A stretch of 64,000 nt of DNA, taken from the NCBI RefSeq assembly GCF_003014615.1, contig NZ_PYGI01000002.1, positions 62,001 to 126,000 on the forward strand, written 5' to 3'. Shown piece by piece: positions 1 through 8,098 of the stretch (positions are counted from its first letter, which is position 1; the number at the start of each line of letters is the position of its first letter). Both the position numbers and the translations under genes were made by a program. The DNA is from Marinobacterium halophilum (GTDB lineage: Bacteria; Pseudomonadota; Gammaproteobacteria; Pseudomonadales; Balneatricaceae). A model generated the notes under the pieces. That model saw only the letters and a program-made list of their open reading frames with translations. It ran no database searches and was not told the origin of the DNA.

Positions 1-958
1 AAACACTTTCGATCCAGGCTTCATCCATGCCTTCTGCCAGTTTCAGGAAATCCTGATTGAACTTGGAATCAACACCCTGCTCGATGATGTTAACGCCACT
101 TTCACGGGCAAATGCCAGACCATCTTCATCCGCTTTCTGCCAAGCCTTACCCGCCAGAGCAGACAGCTTTTCACCGGATACGCTCATGATCGCTTCACGA
201 TCTTTCGCGTCCAGATCTTCCAGGAAGTCAGGGTTAATGAACATGGAGAAACTGCCCAGATACATGCCACCCGGAATCAGGTTCAGGGTATCGGTTACTT
301 CAGCCAGACGCTGTGCTTTCTGCTCGCCCAGCGGCAGCAATGCACCATCGATAACGCCCTGCTGCATCATTTCGTAAACCTTGGTCGCCGGAGCGGCAAC
401 CGGTGCAATGTTGGTGCGAGCACCGATCTCGGCCTGTACGCCACCACCGATACGGATCTTCTTGCCTTCCATTTCAGCAATGGTGCTGATCGGCTTAGTG
501 GTCATCAACTGACCCGGGCCATGAGTAAACATGCCCAGCAGTTCCAGACCAACAAACTCATTCGCCTTGGCGAAATGTTTCTGCTGTACACGCCACAGGG
601 CAACGGATGCCGCTTCTGCGCCTACACCCAGACCCGGCTGTTCAACTGCCAGTGGCAGCTTGAAGCGGCCCGGTACGTAACCGTGATAGCTGAAACCGGC
701 ATCGATAACGCCATCTTCAACCAACTGGAAATAAGTTTTCGGGTGACCAACATCGTACTCGATCTTGACTTTAACGCGACCTTCCGTGGCCTCTTCTACC
801 CACTTGGCCCATGTCGGCCAAACCACTGCGTTCTGAGCGGCTGTCGGCGGCAACCAGGTACCCACAATAAGCGTCTCGGCAGACAGTGCGGAGGTGGAAG
901 CAGAAAGACCCGCAGCCAGAACAGCGGCTTTGGTGGCAAACTTTATTGTTTTAATCAT
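1..958 (-). CDS. dctP: TRAP transporter substrate-binding protein (second DctP copy, partial)
   Basis: Reading from the ATG at 958 toward position 1 gives about 319 residues with no stop, so the 3' end lies outside the window. The N-terminus is a Sec-type signal peptide (MIKTIKFATKAAVLAAG..., Ala-rich, cleavage near SALSAE). The mature part follows the DctP-family TRAP binding protein, with blocks such as GRVKVKIE, DVGHPKTYFQLVEDGVI, KKIRIGGGVQ and YEMMQQGVIDG. It is a close paralogue of the DctP at 3035-4075, sharing long identical stretches through SMFI and DREAIMSVSGEKLSALAG, so it arose by duplication. It lies downstream of dctM on the same strand, after a hairpin. It should bind a carboxylate in the periplasm for the DctQM permease; the ligand (probably a 4-HPA-like aromatic acid) is inferred from context only. 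Confidence 0.9.
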   Translation of the reverse strand, partial: MIKTIKFATKAAVLAAGLSASTSALSAETLIVGTWLPPTAAQNAVVWPTWAKWVEEATEGRVKVKIEYDVGHPKTYFQLVEDGVIDAGFSYHGYVPGRFKLPLAVEQPGLGVGAEAASVALWRVQQKHFAKANEFVGLELLGMFTHGPGQLMTTKPISTIAEMEGKKIRIGGGVQAEIGARTNIAPVAAPATKVYEMMQQGVIDGALLPLGEQKAQRLAEVTDTLNLIPGGMYLGSFSMFINPDFLEDLDAKDREAIMSVSGEKLSALAGKAWQKADEDGLAFARESGVNIIEQGVDSKFNQDFLKLAEGMDEAWIESV

Positions 959-1150
959 CGTGTTGCTCCTGCGTTCATATAATTATTGGTATAGCGATAC
1001 TCAAAGACGAACTTGTCTGTGAATAATGTATCACTTTTTTGCGTCAAGCAAGTCGCGGATTGGCCATAACCCTACTAATGTATACCAATCCGAATATTTG
1101 GTCTCTGTTCCTTTTTCTGATCCAGTCTTCTAAAAGCTGTTACACAAAGA

Positions 1151-1173
1151 GCTGTACCGCTTAGCGGTACAGC
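1151..1173 (-). terminator. Hairpin enclosing the dctM stop codon
   Basis: A perfect 10-bp inverted repeat (GCTGTACCGC / GCGGTACAGC) has a 3-nt loop that is exactly the dctM TAA stop codon on the minus strand. It is followed by TCTTTGTGT, only a weak T-tract. It probably ends or attenuates transcription between dctQM and the downstream second dctP. Confidence 0.5.
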
Positions 1174-2489
1174 AACTCCGGCAGGAACAGCGCAATCTGA
1201 GCGAAGAACACAATCATTGCGAGGCGCACAATATCGGCACACCAGAACGGGGTCACACCCTTGAAGATAGTGCCTGTTTTCACATCCCTCAATACTGCAC
1301 TGAGTACAAAGACATTCATACCCACCGGCGGCGTGATCAAACTGATCTCGGTCACCACAACCACCACAATGCCGAACCACACCAGATCGAAGCCCATGCT
1401 CGCCACCAGCGGGTAGAACACCGGTACGGTCAGCAGCATCATCGACAGGCTTTCAAATACCATGCCGAGGACGATATAGATGCCCAGGATCGCCAGAATC
1501 ACCACGATCGGTGCAACATCCAGCCCGGTGACGAACTCCAGCAGCATGTCCGGCAGGCCGGCACGGTTGATGAAGTCGGAGAAAATCAGCGCCCCGATCA
1601 CCACGGTGAACAGCATCGCCGAAGTACGCGCCGTATCGGTCAGCGTCTCGAACAGATTCTGCAGGTTCATGCGACCACGGAACAAGGTAATCAGGAATGC
1701 ACCACCGGCACCGATACCCGCCGCTTCCGTCGGCGTGAAGATACCCATGTAGATACCGCCCATGACAATGGTGAACAGCAGCAAGACGCCCCAGACACCT
1801 TTCATCGCGATCATGCGCTCTTTCCACGGCGTACGCTCACCGGCAGGCCCGGCACTCGGGTCACGCCAAACCACGTAACGCACCGCGCCCAGATACATCA
1901 GGATACCCAGGATGCCCGGAATGAAACCGGCTGCGAACAGCTCACGGATGGATGATTCGGTCAGCAGACCATAGATCACCAGAATCACGCTGGGCGGAAT
2001 CAGGATACCCAGGGTGCCACCGGCCGCGATGGATGCGGTTGCCAGTGAATCGGCATAGCCGTATTTGCGCATCGGCGGCATTGCCACTTTGGACATGGTC
2101 GCTGAAGTCGCCAGGCTGGAACCACAGATGGCAGAGAAACCGCCACAGGCAACAACCGTCGCCATCGACAGGCCACCTTTGCGATGCCCCAGAAACGCGT
2201 GGGACACACGGTAGAGTTCATGCGACAGACCCGAGCGGGTCACCAGGTTGCCCATCAAAATGAACAACGGAATCACCGACAGGCTGTATTCCTGCACGGT
2301 ATCGATGACACGGTTGGACGCCATCGACAGGGGACCGGTCCAGCGGAACCCGTCCATATTGGTCAGCTCAAGACCGCTAAGGAAGGCAAAGCCGAAAAAA
2401 CCGACCAGACCCATGGCGAATGCGATCGGCATCCGCACCACAATGATCAGGAACAGGAGAACGGCAAAGCCGATCAGTACAACTGACAT
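1161..2489 (-). CDS. dctM: TRAP transporter large permease subunit DctM
   Basis: 442 residues of almost continuous hydrophobic segments with the TRAP DctM signature: MPIAFAMGLVGFFGF near the N-terminus, CGGFSAICGSSLATSATMSKVAMP in the first half, GGTLGILIPPSVILVIYG, GIFTPTEAAGIGA, and SLITPPVGMNVFVL near the C-terminus. About 12 membrane spans are expected, in the inner membrane. It forms the Na+-coupled permease with DctQ (2516-3031) and works with the periplasmic binding protein(s). Gene order on the minus strand is hpaF, dctP, dctQ, dctM, dctP copy 2, with a 26-nt gap to dctQ. Placement in the 4-HPA locus suggests an aromatic acid substrate, which is inference. Confidence 0.93.
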   Translation of the reverse strand: MSVVLIGFAVLLFLIIVVRMPIAFAMGLVGFFGFAFLSGLELTNMDGFRWTGPLSMASNRVIDTVQEYSLSVIPLFILMGNLVTRSGLSHELYRVSHAFLGHRKGGLSMATVVACGGFSAICGSSLATSATMSKVAMPPMRKYGYADSLATASIAAGGTLGILIPPSVILVIYGLLTESSIRELFAAGFIPGILGILMYLGAVRYVVWRDPSAGPAGERTPWKERMIAMKGVWGVLLLFTIVMGGIYMGIFTPTEAAGIGAGGAFLITLFRGRMNLQNLFETLTDTARTSAMLFTVVIGALIFSDFINRAGLPDMLLEFVTGLDVAPIVVILAILGIYIVLGMVFESLSMMLLTVPVFYPLVASMGFDLVWFGIVVVVVTEISLITPPVGMNVFVLSAVLRDVKTGTIFKGVTPFWCADIVRLAMIVFFAQIALFLPELLYR

Positions 2490-2515
2490 AACAATTTACC
2501 TGAATCCGATTGAAG

Positions 2516-3031
2516 TTACGCTTTATCCTGGAACAGGATGCGGTAGACGCCATAGGTGATCATGCCCAGTGCCGTCGCCCAGCTCATGATTGCGATGTAC
2601 TGCACCACATAGCCGCTGGGCATGCCCAGAAACTCGGTCACTACGCCACGACGAATCGAACGTTCACCCAACTCGAAAATGCGCCACGCCAGAAAATACA
2701 GTGACGACGACATCACCAGCGCCGCCAGCAACGACAACGCCTTAACGATTTTGGAGCCAAGGAAGCGGTCCAGCAGGTCAACCACAATGTGACCACCACG
2801 CCAGGTGATTACCGGCATCGCCGCAAACACCATCACCGCCAGGCCGATCTCGGTCAGCTCGGTGCCGCCGTGCAGCGGGCTATTGAACAGGTAACGCCCC
2901 AGAACATCGACACAGGTCAACGCCATCAGGATAAACAGAACGCTTGCCGACACCACTTCGAGCAAGAAGGCCAGCCAACGGGCCGGCCCCTTCTCGTCAT
3001 AGTGCGCTTTAAACCAGGCACTGAATGACAT
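2516..3031 (-). CDS. dctQ: TRAP transporter small permease subunit DctQ
   Basis: 171 residues with four predicted membrane segments, typical of DctQ (around residues 20-45, 50-75, 95-115 and 140-160). The conserved LTCVDVLGRYLFNSPLHGGTEL block of the family is present near residues 38-60, followed by WRGGHIVVDLLDRF. It starts 3 nt after the dctP stop and lies 26 nt before dctM, so the three genes are one transcription unit. Together with DctM it forms the membrane part of a tripartite TRAP importer. Confidence 0.92.
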   Translation of the reverse strand: MSFSAWFKAHYDEKGPARWLAFLLEVVSASVLFILMALTCVDVLGRYLFNSPLHGGTELTEIGLAVMVFAAMPVITWRGGHIVVDLLDRFLGSKIVKALSLLAALVMSSSLYFLAWRIFELGERSIRRGVVTEFLGMPSGYVVQYIAIMSWATALGMITYGVYRILFQDKA

Positions 3032-3034
3032 GGA

Positions 3035-4075
3035 TTACTCCTGAATCTGCGCTTCGTACTCGCGTGCGATGGTGCGCAGCTCTTCCAGAGCGGCACGGGC
3101 ATCGACATCACGGTCGGAAACACTTTCAACCCAGGCGTCATCCATACCCTTGATCAGCTCACGGAACTCCAGCGTCATCGGATCGTTCGGACCCAATTCC
3201 TTGATGGTTACACCCGCAGCCTTGGCCGCTTCCAGACCCTCGACATCCGCCTGGTCCCAGGCACGGCCCGCCAGCGCAGACAATTTTTCACCCGACACGC
3301 TCATGATCGCTTCGCGGTCTTTCGGGTCCAGATCTTCCATGAAGTACGGATCGATGAACATGGAGAAGCTGCCCAGATACATTCCGCCCGGGAACAGGGT
3401 CAGGTTCGGTGCCACTTCATGCAGACGCAGCGACTTCTGCTCGGTCACCGGCATGAACACGCCATCGATCACGCCCTGCTGCATCATTTCATAAACCTTC
3501 GAACCCGGTGCAGCCACCGGCGTGATGCCCATGCGTTCGCCCAGTTCAGTCTGCACGCCGCCACCGATGCGGATCTTCTTGCCCTGCAGATCAGACAGAT
3601 CGTTGATCGGCTCGATGCTGTGCAGCTGGCCCGGACCGTGAGTCAGGGTCGCCAGCAGGGTCAGGCCTTCATACTCGCCAGCTTCGGCAAAGTATTTTTC
3701 CTGCGTTTTCCACAATGCTACGGACGCAGCTTCGGCACTGACGTTCAAGCCTGGCAGCTCAACCGCCACCGGCAGTTTGAAACGACCCGGACCGTAGCCG
3801 TGGTAGCTCCAGCCAGCGTTGATCACGCCATCTTCTACCAGCTGGAAGTAGGTTTTCGGGTGACCGACATCCTGTTCGATTTTCACTTTAACGCGACCTT
3901 CAGTCGCTTCTTCAACCCATTCAGCCCAGGTCGGCCATACCACCGAGTTCATCGGGTTGCCCGGCGGCTGCCAGGTACCCACGATCAACGTGGTTTCAGC
4001 GGATACGGCTGCCGATGCCGTCAGGCCAACGGTCAGTGCAGCGGCACTGGCCACGGATTTGAAAAATGTCTTCAC
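3035..4075 (-). CDS. dctP: TRAP transporter substrate-binding protein DctP (first copy)
   Basis: 346 residues from a GTG start at 4075. I chose it because a GGGAG Shine-Dalgarno sits 8 nt upstream and because it gives VKTFFKSVASAAALTVG, which aligns with the signal peptide of the paralogue at 1-958. An ATG at 4093 would add six residues but lacks a good ribosome site. The signal peptide is cleaved near AVSAE. Family features include GRVKVKIE, HPKTYFQLVEDGVI, KKIRIGGGVQTELGERMG and VYEMMQQGVIDGVFMP. It is the periplasmic receptor for the adjacent DctQM. The near-duplicate downstream of dctM suggests two receptors sharing one permease, perhaps with different ligands. Confidence 0.93.
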   Translation of the reverse strand: MKTFFKSVASAAALTVGLTASAAVSAETTLIVGTWQPPGNPMNSVVWPTWAEWVEEATEGRVKVKIEQDVGHPKTYFQLVEDGVINAGWSYHGYGPGRFKLPVAVELPGLNVSAEAASVALWKTQEKYFAEAGEYEGLTLLATLTHGPGQLHSIEPINDLSDLQGKKIRIGGGVQTELGERMGITPVAAPGSKVYEMMQQGVIDGVFMPVTEQKSLRLHEVAPNLTLFPGGMYLGSFSMFIDPYFMEDLDPKDREAIMSVSGEKLSALAGRAWDQADVEGLEAAKAAGVTIKELGPNDPMTLEFRELIKGMDDAWVESVSDRDVDARAALEELRTIAREYEAQIQE

Positions 4076-4238
4076 GGTGTGTCTCCCGATCATCTACGTC
4101 TGTTGCTACGGTAGTTATGTTATGCCGTTATGCTCGGCTTAATTATGGACATCGCCCGTTTGGGGTCAGAATAACGATGCCTCTTCTTCTTCCGGCATGC
4201 CGGAGTGACTACTCGCCTGCGAGCGACTTGTCTGCGGC

Positions 4239-4625
4239 CTATTTGCCCGCGAACAAGGGGTGGATGTTGTTCTTGTTGAACTTCAGCACCGGGTCCAGCT
4301 CCGTCATTTCGAAGGAAATCTGCACATAACTTTCATCCGTGATCGGCTGCATCCAGTCACACAGAATTTTGAATACCTGCTCAGCCACGGCCTGTTTCAG
4401 CGCCATATCACGACCATGTCCGATCTTCAGCGTCAGGTTCAGCAACGCGAAATCTTCACGTCCATCCGCTACCCGGAAGTCATCACAACGGATCGCACGG
4501 CTGCGCACACCACCGAGCGGAAAAGCACCCGTTGATACCACGTACTCGTGCAAGTCCTTGAATAGCGCCTGAAAATCCAGACGGTCATGCAGGTTGCCCG
4601 AGTATTCGACAATAAAATGAGGCAT
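4239..4625 (-). CDS. hpaF: 5-carboxymethyl-2-hydroxymuconate delta-isomerase
   Basis: 128 residues beginning MPHFIVEYSGN; Pro2 after the initiator Met is the catalytic general base in this tautomerase-superfamily family. The start at 4625 has a GGGAG site upstream; a longer reading to 4703 is not supported. Conserved blocks include GAFPLGGVRSRAIR and the C-terminal FEMTELDPVLKFNKNNIH. It isomerises 5-carboxymethyl-2-hydroxymuconate to the 2-oxo form in homoprotocatechuate meta-cleavage. It is the first gene of the minus-strand unit that continues into the TRAP transporter, and is preceded by a promoter with an HpaR-type operator (4706-4734). The 163-nt gap to dctP holds a 12-bp palindrome, CCGGCATGCCGG, at 4192-4203, without a T-tract. 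Confidence 0.93.
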   Translation of the reverse strand: MPHFIVEYSGNLHDRLDFQALFKDLHEYVVSTGAFPLGGVRSRAIRCDDFRVADGREDFALLNLTLKIGHGRDMALKQAVAEQVFKILCDWMQPITDESYVQISFEMTELDPVLKFNKNNIHPLFAGK

Positions 4626-4705
4626 CTCAGTACTCCCCTCAGTGGTTGATTTGAGTCTCTGTCCAGAATCAATCCTGCGATGATGGCCAAAGAGTAAACA
4701 CACGG

Positions 4706-4734
4706 AATCTAATTAACATGTTAACTGTTGTCAA
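4706..4734 (-). promoter_or_regulatory. hpaF-TRAP promoter with HpaR-type operator in the spacer
   Basis: On the minus strand, TTGACA (4734-4729), a 17-nt spacer, then TAGATT (4711-4706). The spacer holds the perfect palindrome TTAACATGTTAA (4713-4724). The same motif occurs in the promoters at 4827-4854 and 12507-12551. The predicted leader to the hpaF ATG is about 74 nt. Assignment to HpaR (MarR family, 11991-12455) is inferred from context. Confidence 0.75.
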
Positions 4735-4826
4735 TACGATAGCCGTCGCAACACTTTTCTGATCCACACATCAAAACGGATCAATTCACTCAAACAGGCT
4801 ATAACTGTAGTTGGGATATCGAGGTA

Positions 4827-4854
4827 TTGACTTAGTTAAGATGTTAACTAAAAT
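4827..4854 (+). promoter_or_regulatory. hpaHIG1G2E promoter with HpaR-type operator in the spacer
   Basis: TTGACT (4827-4832), a 16-nt spacer, then TAAAAT (4849-4854). The near-perfect 20-bp palindrome TTAGTTAAGATGTTAACTAA (one central mismatch) covers 4832-4851, so a bound dimer would block polymerase. Its centre is 123 bp from the operator of the divergent hpaF promoter. The predicted leader to the hpaH ATG is about 100 nt. Confidence 0.75.
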
Positions 4855-4960
4855 GAATTTCAGATGATCTGTGCCCTCGCCGGTCGGCATTCGACACGGG
4901 CGAGCATAACGTTCCGCACAGTCAGTGAATCGCAACGGACAATTAAAGGTGCTGTCGAGC

Positions 4961-5764
4961 ATGTTGAACAAAGAGCAGATCAAGGCCGCCGCCGATCGCC
5001 TGTACGAAGCAGAAGTGAACCGTAAGCAGATCCCTGCGCTGACCCTTGAGCATCCTGAAATGGACATGGCCGATGCCTACGCCGTGCAGAAAGCCTGGGT
5101 TGACCGCAAGATCGAAGATGGCCGCAAGGTGATCGGCTACAAGATCGGTCTGACTTCTCGTGCCATGCAGATGTCGTCCAACATCGACCAGCCCGACTAC
5201 GGCGTGCTGCTCGACGACATGCTGTTCGAAGACGGTGCGACCCTCAAAGCATCTGACTTCCTGGATCCGCGTATTGAAGTGGAACTGGCCTTCGTACTGA
5301 AAAAGCCGCTGTTCGGTGAAAACGTCACCATCTTCGACGTGATCGACGCCACCGACTACGTGATTCCGTCACTGGAACTGATCGCCGCACGCTGCCTGCG
5401 TACCGATCCGGAAACCGGTTACACCCGCAAGGTGTACGACACCATCTCCGATAATGCCGCCAACGCTGGCATCGTCATGGGCGGTCGTCCGATCAAACCG
5501 ATGGATATCGACCTGCGCTGGGCTGGTTGCATGCTGTACCTGAACGGCCAGATCGAAGAAACCGGCCTGGCGGGCGGCGTATTGGGCAACCCGCTGAAAG
5601 GCATCACTTGGGTGTGCAAGCGTTTCGCCCCGCACGGCATCGGCCTTGAGCCGGGCCAGGTGATTCTGTCCGGTTCTTTCACTCGCCCGGTTCCGGTCAA
5701 GGCCGGTGATACCGTCCATGCCGATTTCGGCTCTCTGGGCGGCGTAACCCTGAACTTCGAATAA
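4961..5764 (+). CDS. hpaH: 2-oxo-hept-4-ene-1,7-dioate hydratase
   Basis: 267 residues from ATG 4961 (MLNKEQIKAAADRL), the same length as E. coli HpaH as I recall it. A GTG at 4925 would extend it but is less likely. The protein belongs to the FAH/MhpD hydratase family: metal-binding acidic residues sit in RIEVELAFVL (about 104-113), with GYKIGLTSRAMQ, ATDYVIPSLELI, TISDNAANAGIVMGGRPI and the C-terminal GSFTRPVPVKAGD. It adds water to the oxo-heptenedioate made by HpaG, giving 4-hydroxy-2-oxoheptanedioate for HpaI, whose gene starts 25 nt downstream. It is first in the plus-strand operon under the HpaR-type operator at 4827-4854. Confidence 0.95.
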   Translation: MLNKEQIKAAADRLYEAEVNRKQIPALTLEHPEMDMADAYAVQKAWVDRKIEDGRKVIGYKIGLTSRAMQMSSNIDQPDYGVLLDDMLFEDGATLKASDFLDPRIEVELAFVLKKPLFGENVTIFDVIDATDYVIPSLELIAARCLRTDPETGYTRKVYDTISDNAANAGIVMGGRPIKPMDIDLRWAGCMLYLNGQIEETGLAGGVLGNPLKGITWVCKRFAPHGIGLEPGQVILSGSFTRPVPVKAGDTVHADFGSLGGVTLNFE

Positions 5765-5788
5765 GCCCCGATCGAACAGGAGACGAGC

Positions 5789-6595
5789 ATGGAACTGCCC
5801 AAGAATCGCTTCAAACAGGGACTGGCCACGGGTGATACCCAGTACGGTCTCTGGCTCGGCCTGCCGGACAACAGTGCTGCGGAAATCGCCGCTGTTGCCG
5901 GTTTCGACTGGCTGCTGATCGACGGTGAACACGCCCCGTTTGACCTGCGCACCATCATGGCACACCTGCAGGCGATCGCCCCTTACGACACCGCGCCTAT
6001 CGTGCGGTGTGTTGAAGGCAACACCGCCCTGCTCAAGCAGCTGCTGGATATCGGCGTACAGACTCTGCTGGTACCCATGGTCGAAACGGCCGAACAGGCC
6101 GCTCAACTGGTACAGGCCGTACGTTATCCGCCGCAGGGCATTCGTGGTCTGGGCACTTCTCTGGCGCGTGCCGCGCGCTGGAATCAAGTACCGGGTTATC
6201 TGACCAAAGCCAACGACGAAATCTGCCTGATTGTGCAGGTCGAAACCGCCAGCGCGATGCAAAATCTGGACGCCATTCTGGAAGTGGACGGCGTCGACGG
6301 CGTTTTCATCGGCCCGTCCGACCTGTCCGCCTCCATGGGCTATATCGGCGATGCCGGCAATCCGGCAGTGGTCGAAACCATCAACACCGGACTGAACAAG
6401 ATTCGCGATGCCGGCAAGTATGCCGGTCTGCTCTGCCTGGACCCGTCACTGGCGGAAACCTATGTCCAGCAGGGTGCCAATTTCGTTGGTGTCGGTGTCG
6501 ACACCATGATTCTGGCCAACGAAACCCGCAAGCTGGCGCAGCGCTTCAAACAGGGCGCTCCGGTTGAAGACGAAAAACCTCAGGCCGGCTACTGA
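5789..6595 (+). CDS. hpaI: 4-hydroxy-2-oxoheptane-1,7-dioate aldolase
   Basis: 268 residues of the HpcH/HpaI class II pyruvate aldolase family. Visible motifs are LLIDGEHAPFD (catalytic His near residue 48), the Arg of PIVRCVEGN, the metal-binding Glu in VQVETASAM and the Asp in FIGPSDLSASMGY. It cleaves 4-hydroxy-2-oxoheptanedioate to pyruvate and succinate semialdehyde. An AGGAGA ribosome site precedes the ATG. It sits between hpaH and hpaG1, consistent with co-transcription. The succinate semialdehyde product probably goes to the aldehyde dehydrogenase at 12674-14104. Confidence 0.95.
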   Translation: MELPKNRFKQGLATGDTQYGLWLGLPDNSAAEIAAVAGFDWLLIDGEHAPFDLRTIMAHLQAIAPYDTAPIVRCVEGNTALLKQLLDIGVQTLLVPMVETAEQAAQLVQAVRYPPQGIRGLGTSLARAARWNQVPGYLTKANDEICLIVQVETASAMQNLDAILEVDGVDGVFIGPSDLSASMGYIGDAGNPAVVETINTGLNKIRDAGKYAGLLCLDPSLAETYVQQGANFVGVGVDTMILANETRKLAQRFKQGAPVEDEKPQAGY

Positions 6596-6625
6596 TCGCC
6601 TGCCATCAACACGAGAAGGTTAACA

Positions 6626-7294
6626 ATGACTGCAAAGACTCTGGTTAACAGCAAGCTGGTCTGCGTCGCGCTGAACGACAAGGCACAGCTGGCTGCCCTG
6701 GAGGGGACGTTCAACGAAGCCCCTTACAAGAAGCCGCCGACCCAGCCGGTGCTGTACTACAAGCCGCGCAACACCTGGAGCACCGAGGGTGCCGTTGTTG
6801 AGTGGGCAAAAGATTTTGACGGCAACGACGTTGCTGAAATGGCCGTGGGCGCAAGCCTGGGCGTAGTGATCGGCAAGGAAACCTGCCGCGTCTCTGCCGA
6901 AGAGGCACTGGACTACGTCGGCGGTTACACCATCGTGGCCGACTACTCCCTGCCGGAGCAGAGCTACTACCGCCCGGACATCAAGGGCAAGTGCCTGGAC
7001 ACGTCTGCACCGGTCGGCCCGGAAATCGTGGCAGCTGACAAGGTTGCGACGCCCGAAGCCCTGACCGTGACCATCAGCGTCAACGGCGAACAGAAAAGCG
7101 TGTTTGAGCTGGCCAACATGGAACGTAGCGTTGCCGAGTTGATCAGCATCATCTCGCGCATCATGACCCTGCAGCCGGGCGAAATCATCGCTGTCGGTTT
7201 CGCCGGTGACCGCGTTGCGGTTAACAAGGGCGACAAGGTTGAAGCAAGCATCGAGGGTGTCGGCACCCTGAACAACACGCTGGGAGGTGCCTGA
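6626..7294 (+). CDS. hpaG1: 4-HPA degradation bifunctional isomerase/decarboxylase, N-terminal-type subunit
   Basis: 222 residues of the fumarylacetoacetate-hydrolase fold, matching the N-terminal half of E. coli HpaG (VCVALNDKAQLAALEGTFNEAPYK, YYKPRNT, SLPEQSYYRPDIKGKC). A good ribosome site (GAGAAGG) precedes the ATG. At the position of the usual metal-binding YExEL motif it reads VGASLGVVIGK, so both acidic ligands are missing, as in the E. coli N-terminal half. It therefore probably acts with HpaG2 rather than alone. It ends 3 nt before hpaG2, whose ribosome site (GGGAGG) lies inside its 3' end, which suggests translational coupling. Confidence 0.9.
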   Translation: MTAKTLVNSKLVCVALNDKAQLAALEGTFNEAPYKKPPTQPVLYYKPRNTWSTEGAVVEWAKDFDGNDVAEMAVGASLGVVIGKETCRVSAEEALDYVGGYTIVADYSLPEQSYYRPDIKGKCLDTSAPVGPEIVAADKVATPEALTVTISVNGEQKSVFELANMERSVAELISIISRIMTLQPGEIIAVGFAGDRVAVNKGDKVEASIEGVGTLNNTLGGA

Positions 7295-7297
7295 GCC

Positions 7298-8080
7298 ATG
7301 AGACACGCACGCATTATCTTGGATGGCCGCGAACTGGACATCACCATCGACGCCAACGACCGCATCACCACCTCTGCCGGTGAAGCACTGGACGTGGCGC
7401 TGGACTCTGACCAGATCACCTGGCTGCCGCCGGTGAAAGCGCCGGGTACGATTTTCGCGCTGGGCATCAACTATGCCGATCACGCCACCGAGCTGGCGTT
7501 TGAGCCGCCGAAAGAGCCGCTGGTGTTCATCAAGCACGCCAACACCCTGACCGGCCACAAGCAGGTCAGCTACCGTCCGGATAACATCGACTACCAGCAC
7601 TATGAGTGCGAACTGGTCGCCGTGATCGGCAAGACCGGCAAGAACATCAAGCGTGAAGATGCGCTGGATTACGTGGCCGGCTATACCGTCTGTAACGACT
7701 TCGCCATCCGCGACTATCTGGAAAACTACTACCGCCCCAACCTGCGGGTAAAAAGCCGCGACTCGTTGCTACCGATGGGCCCCTGGATCGTGGATACCGC
7801 TGATATCCCGAATGCCAACGCGCTGAAACTGACCACTACCGTTAACGGCAAGGTGACTCAGGACGGCAGCACCAAGGACATGATCTTTGACGTACCGTTC
7901 GTGATCGAATACCTCAGCAAGATCATGACCCTGAACCCGGGCGACATGATCTGCACCGGCACGCCACACGGCATCGTTGACTGCCAGCCAGGCGACACCA
8001 TCGTTTGCTCTATCGAAGATGTCTGCTCGCTCGAGACCCGCATGGTCAGCGAGCAGGAATACTACGGCGACAAATACTAA
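7298..8080 (+). CDS. hpaG2: 4-HPA degradation bifunctional isomerase/decarboxylase, C-terminal-type subunit
   Basis: 260 residues, FAH family, closely matching the C-terminal half of E. coli HpaG: FALGINYADHATELAFEPPKEPLVF, HYECELVAVIGKTGKN (metal-binding Glu pair), YVAGYTVCNDFAIRDYLENYYRPN, RVKSRDSL and LNPGDMICTGTPHG. With HpaG1 it decarboxylates 5-carboxymethyl-2-oxo-hex-3-ene-1,6-dioate in the homoprotocatechuate pathway. The two halves that are fused in enterobacteria are separate genes here. hpaE follows after 18 nt. Confidence 0.93.
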   Translation: MRHARIILDGRELDITIDANDRITTSAGEALDVALDSDQITWLPPVKAPGTIFALGINYADHATELAFEPPKEPLVFIKHANTLTGHKQVSYRPDNIDYQHYECELVAVIGKTGKNIKREDALDYVAGYTVCNDFAIRDYLENYYRPNLRVKSRDSLLPMGPWIVDTADIPNANALKLTTTVNGKVTQDGSTKDMIFDVPFVIEYLSKIMTLNPGDMICTGTPHGIVDCQPGDTIVCSIEDVCSLETRMVSEQEYYGDKY

Positions 8081-8098
8081 GAGCTTCAGGAGATAATC

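Noticed and set aside
4192-4203. Palindrome CCGGCATGCCGG between hpaF and dctP as a terminator
   Set aside because: No T-tract on either strand and no loop; left only as a note in the hpaF entry.
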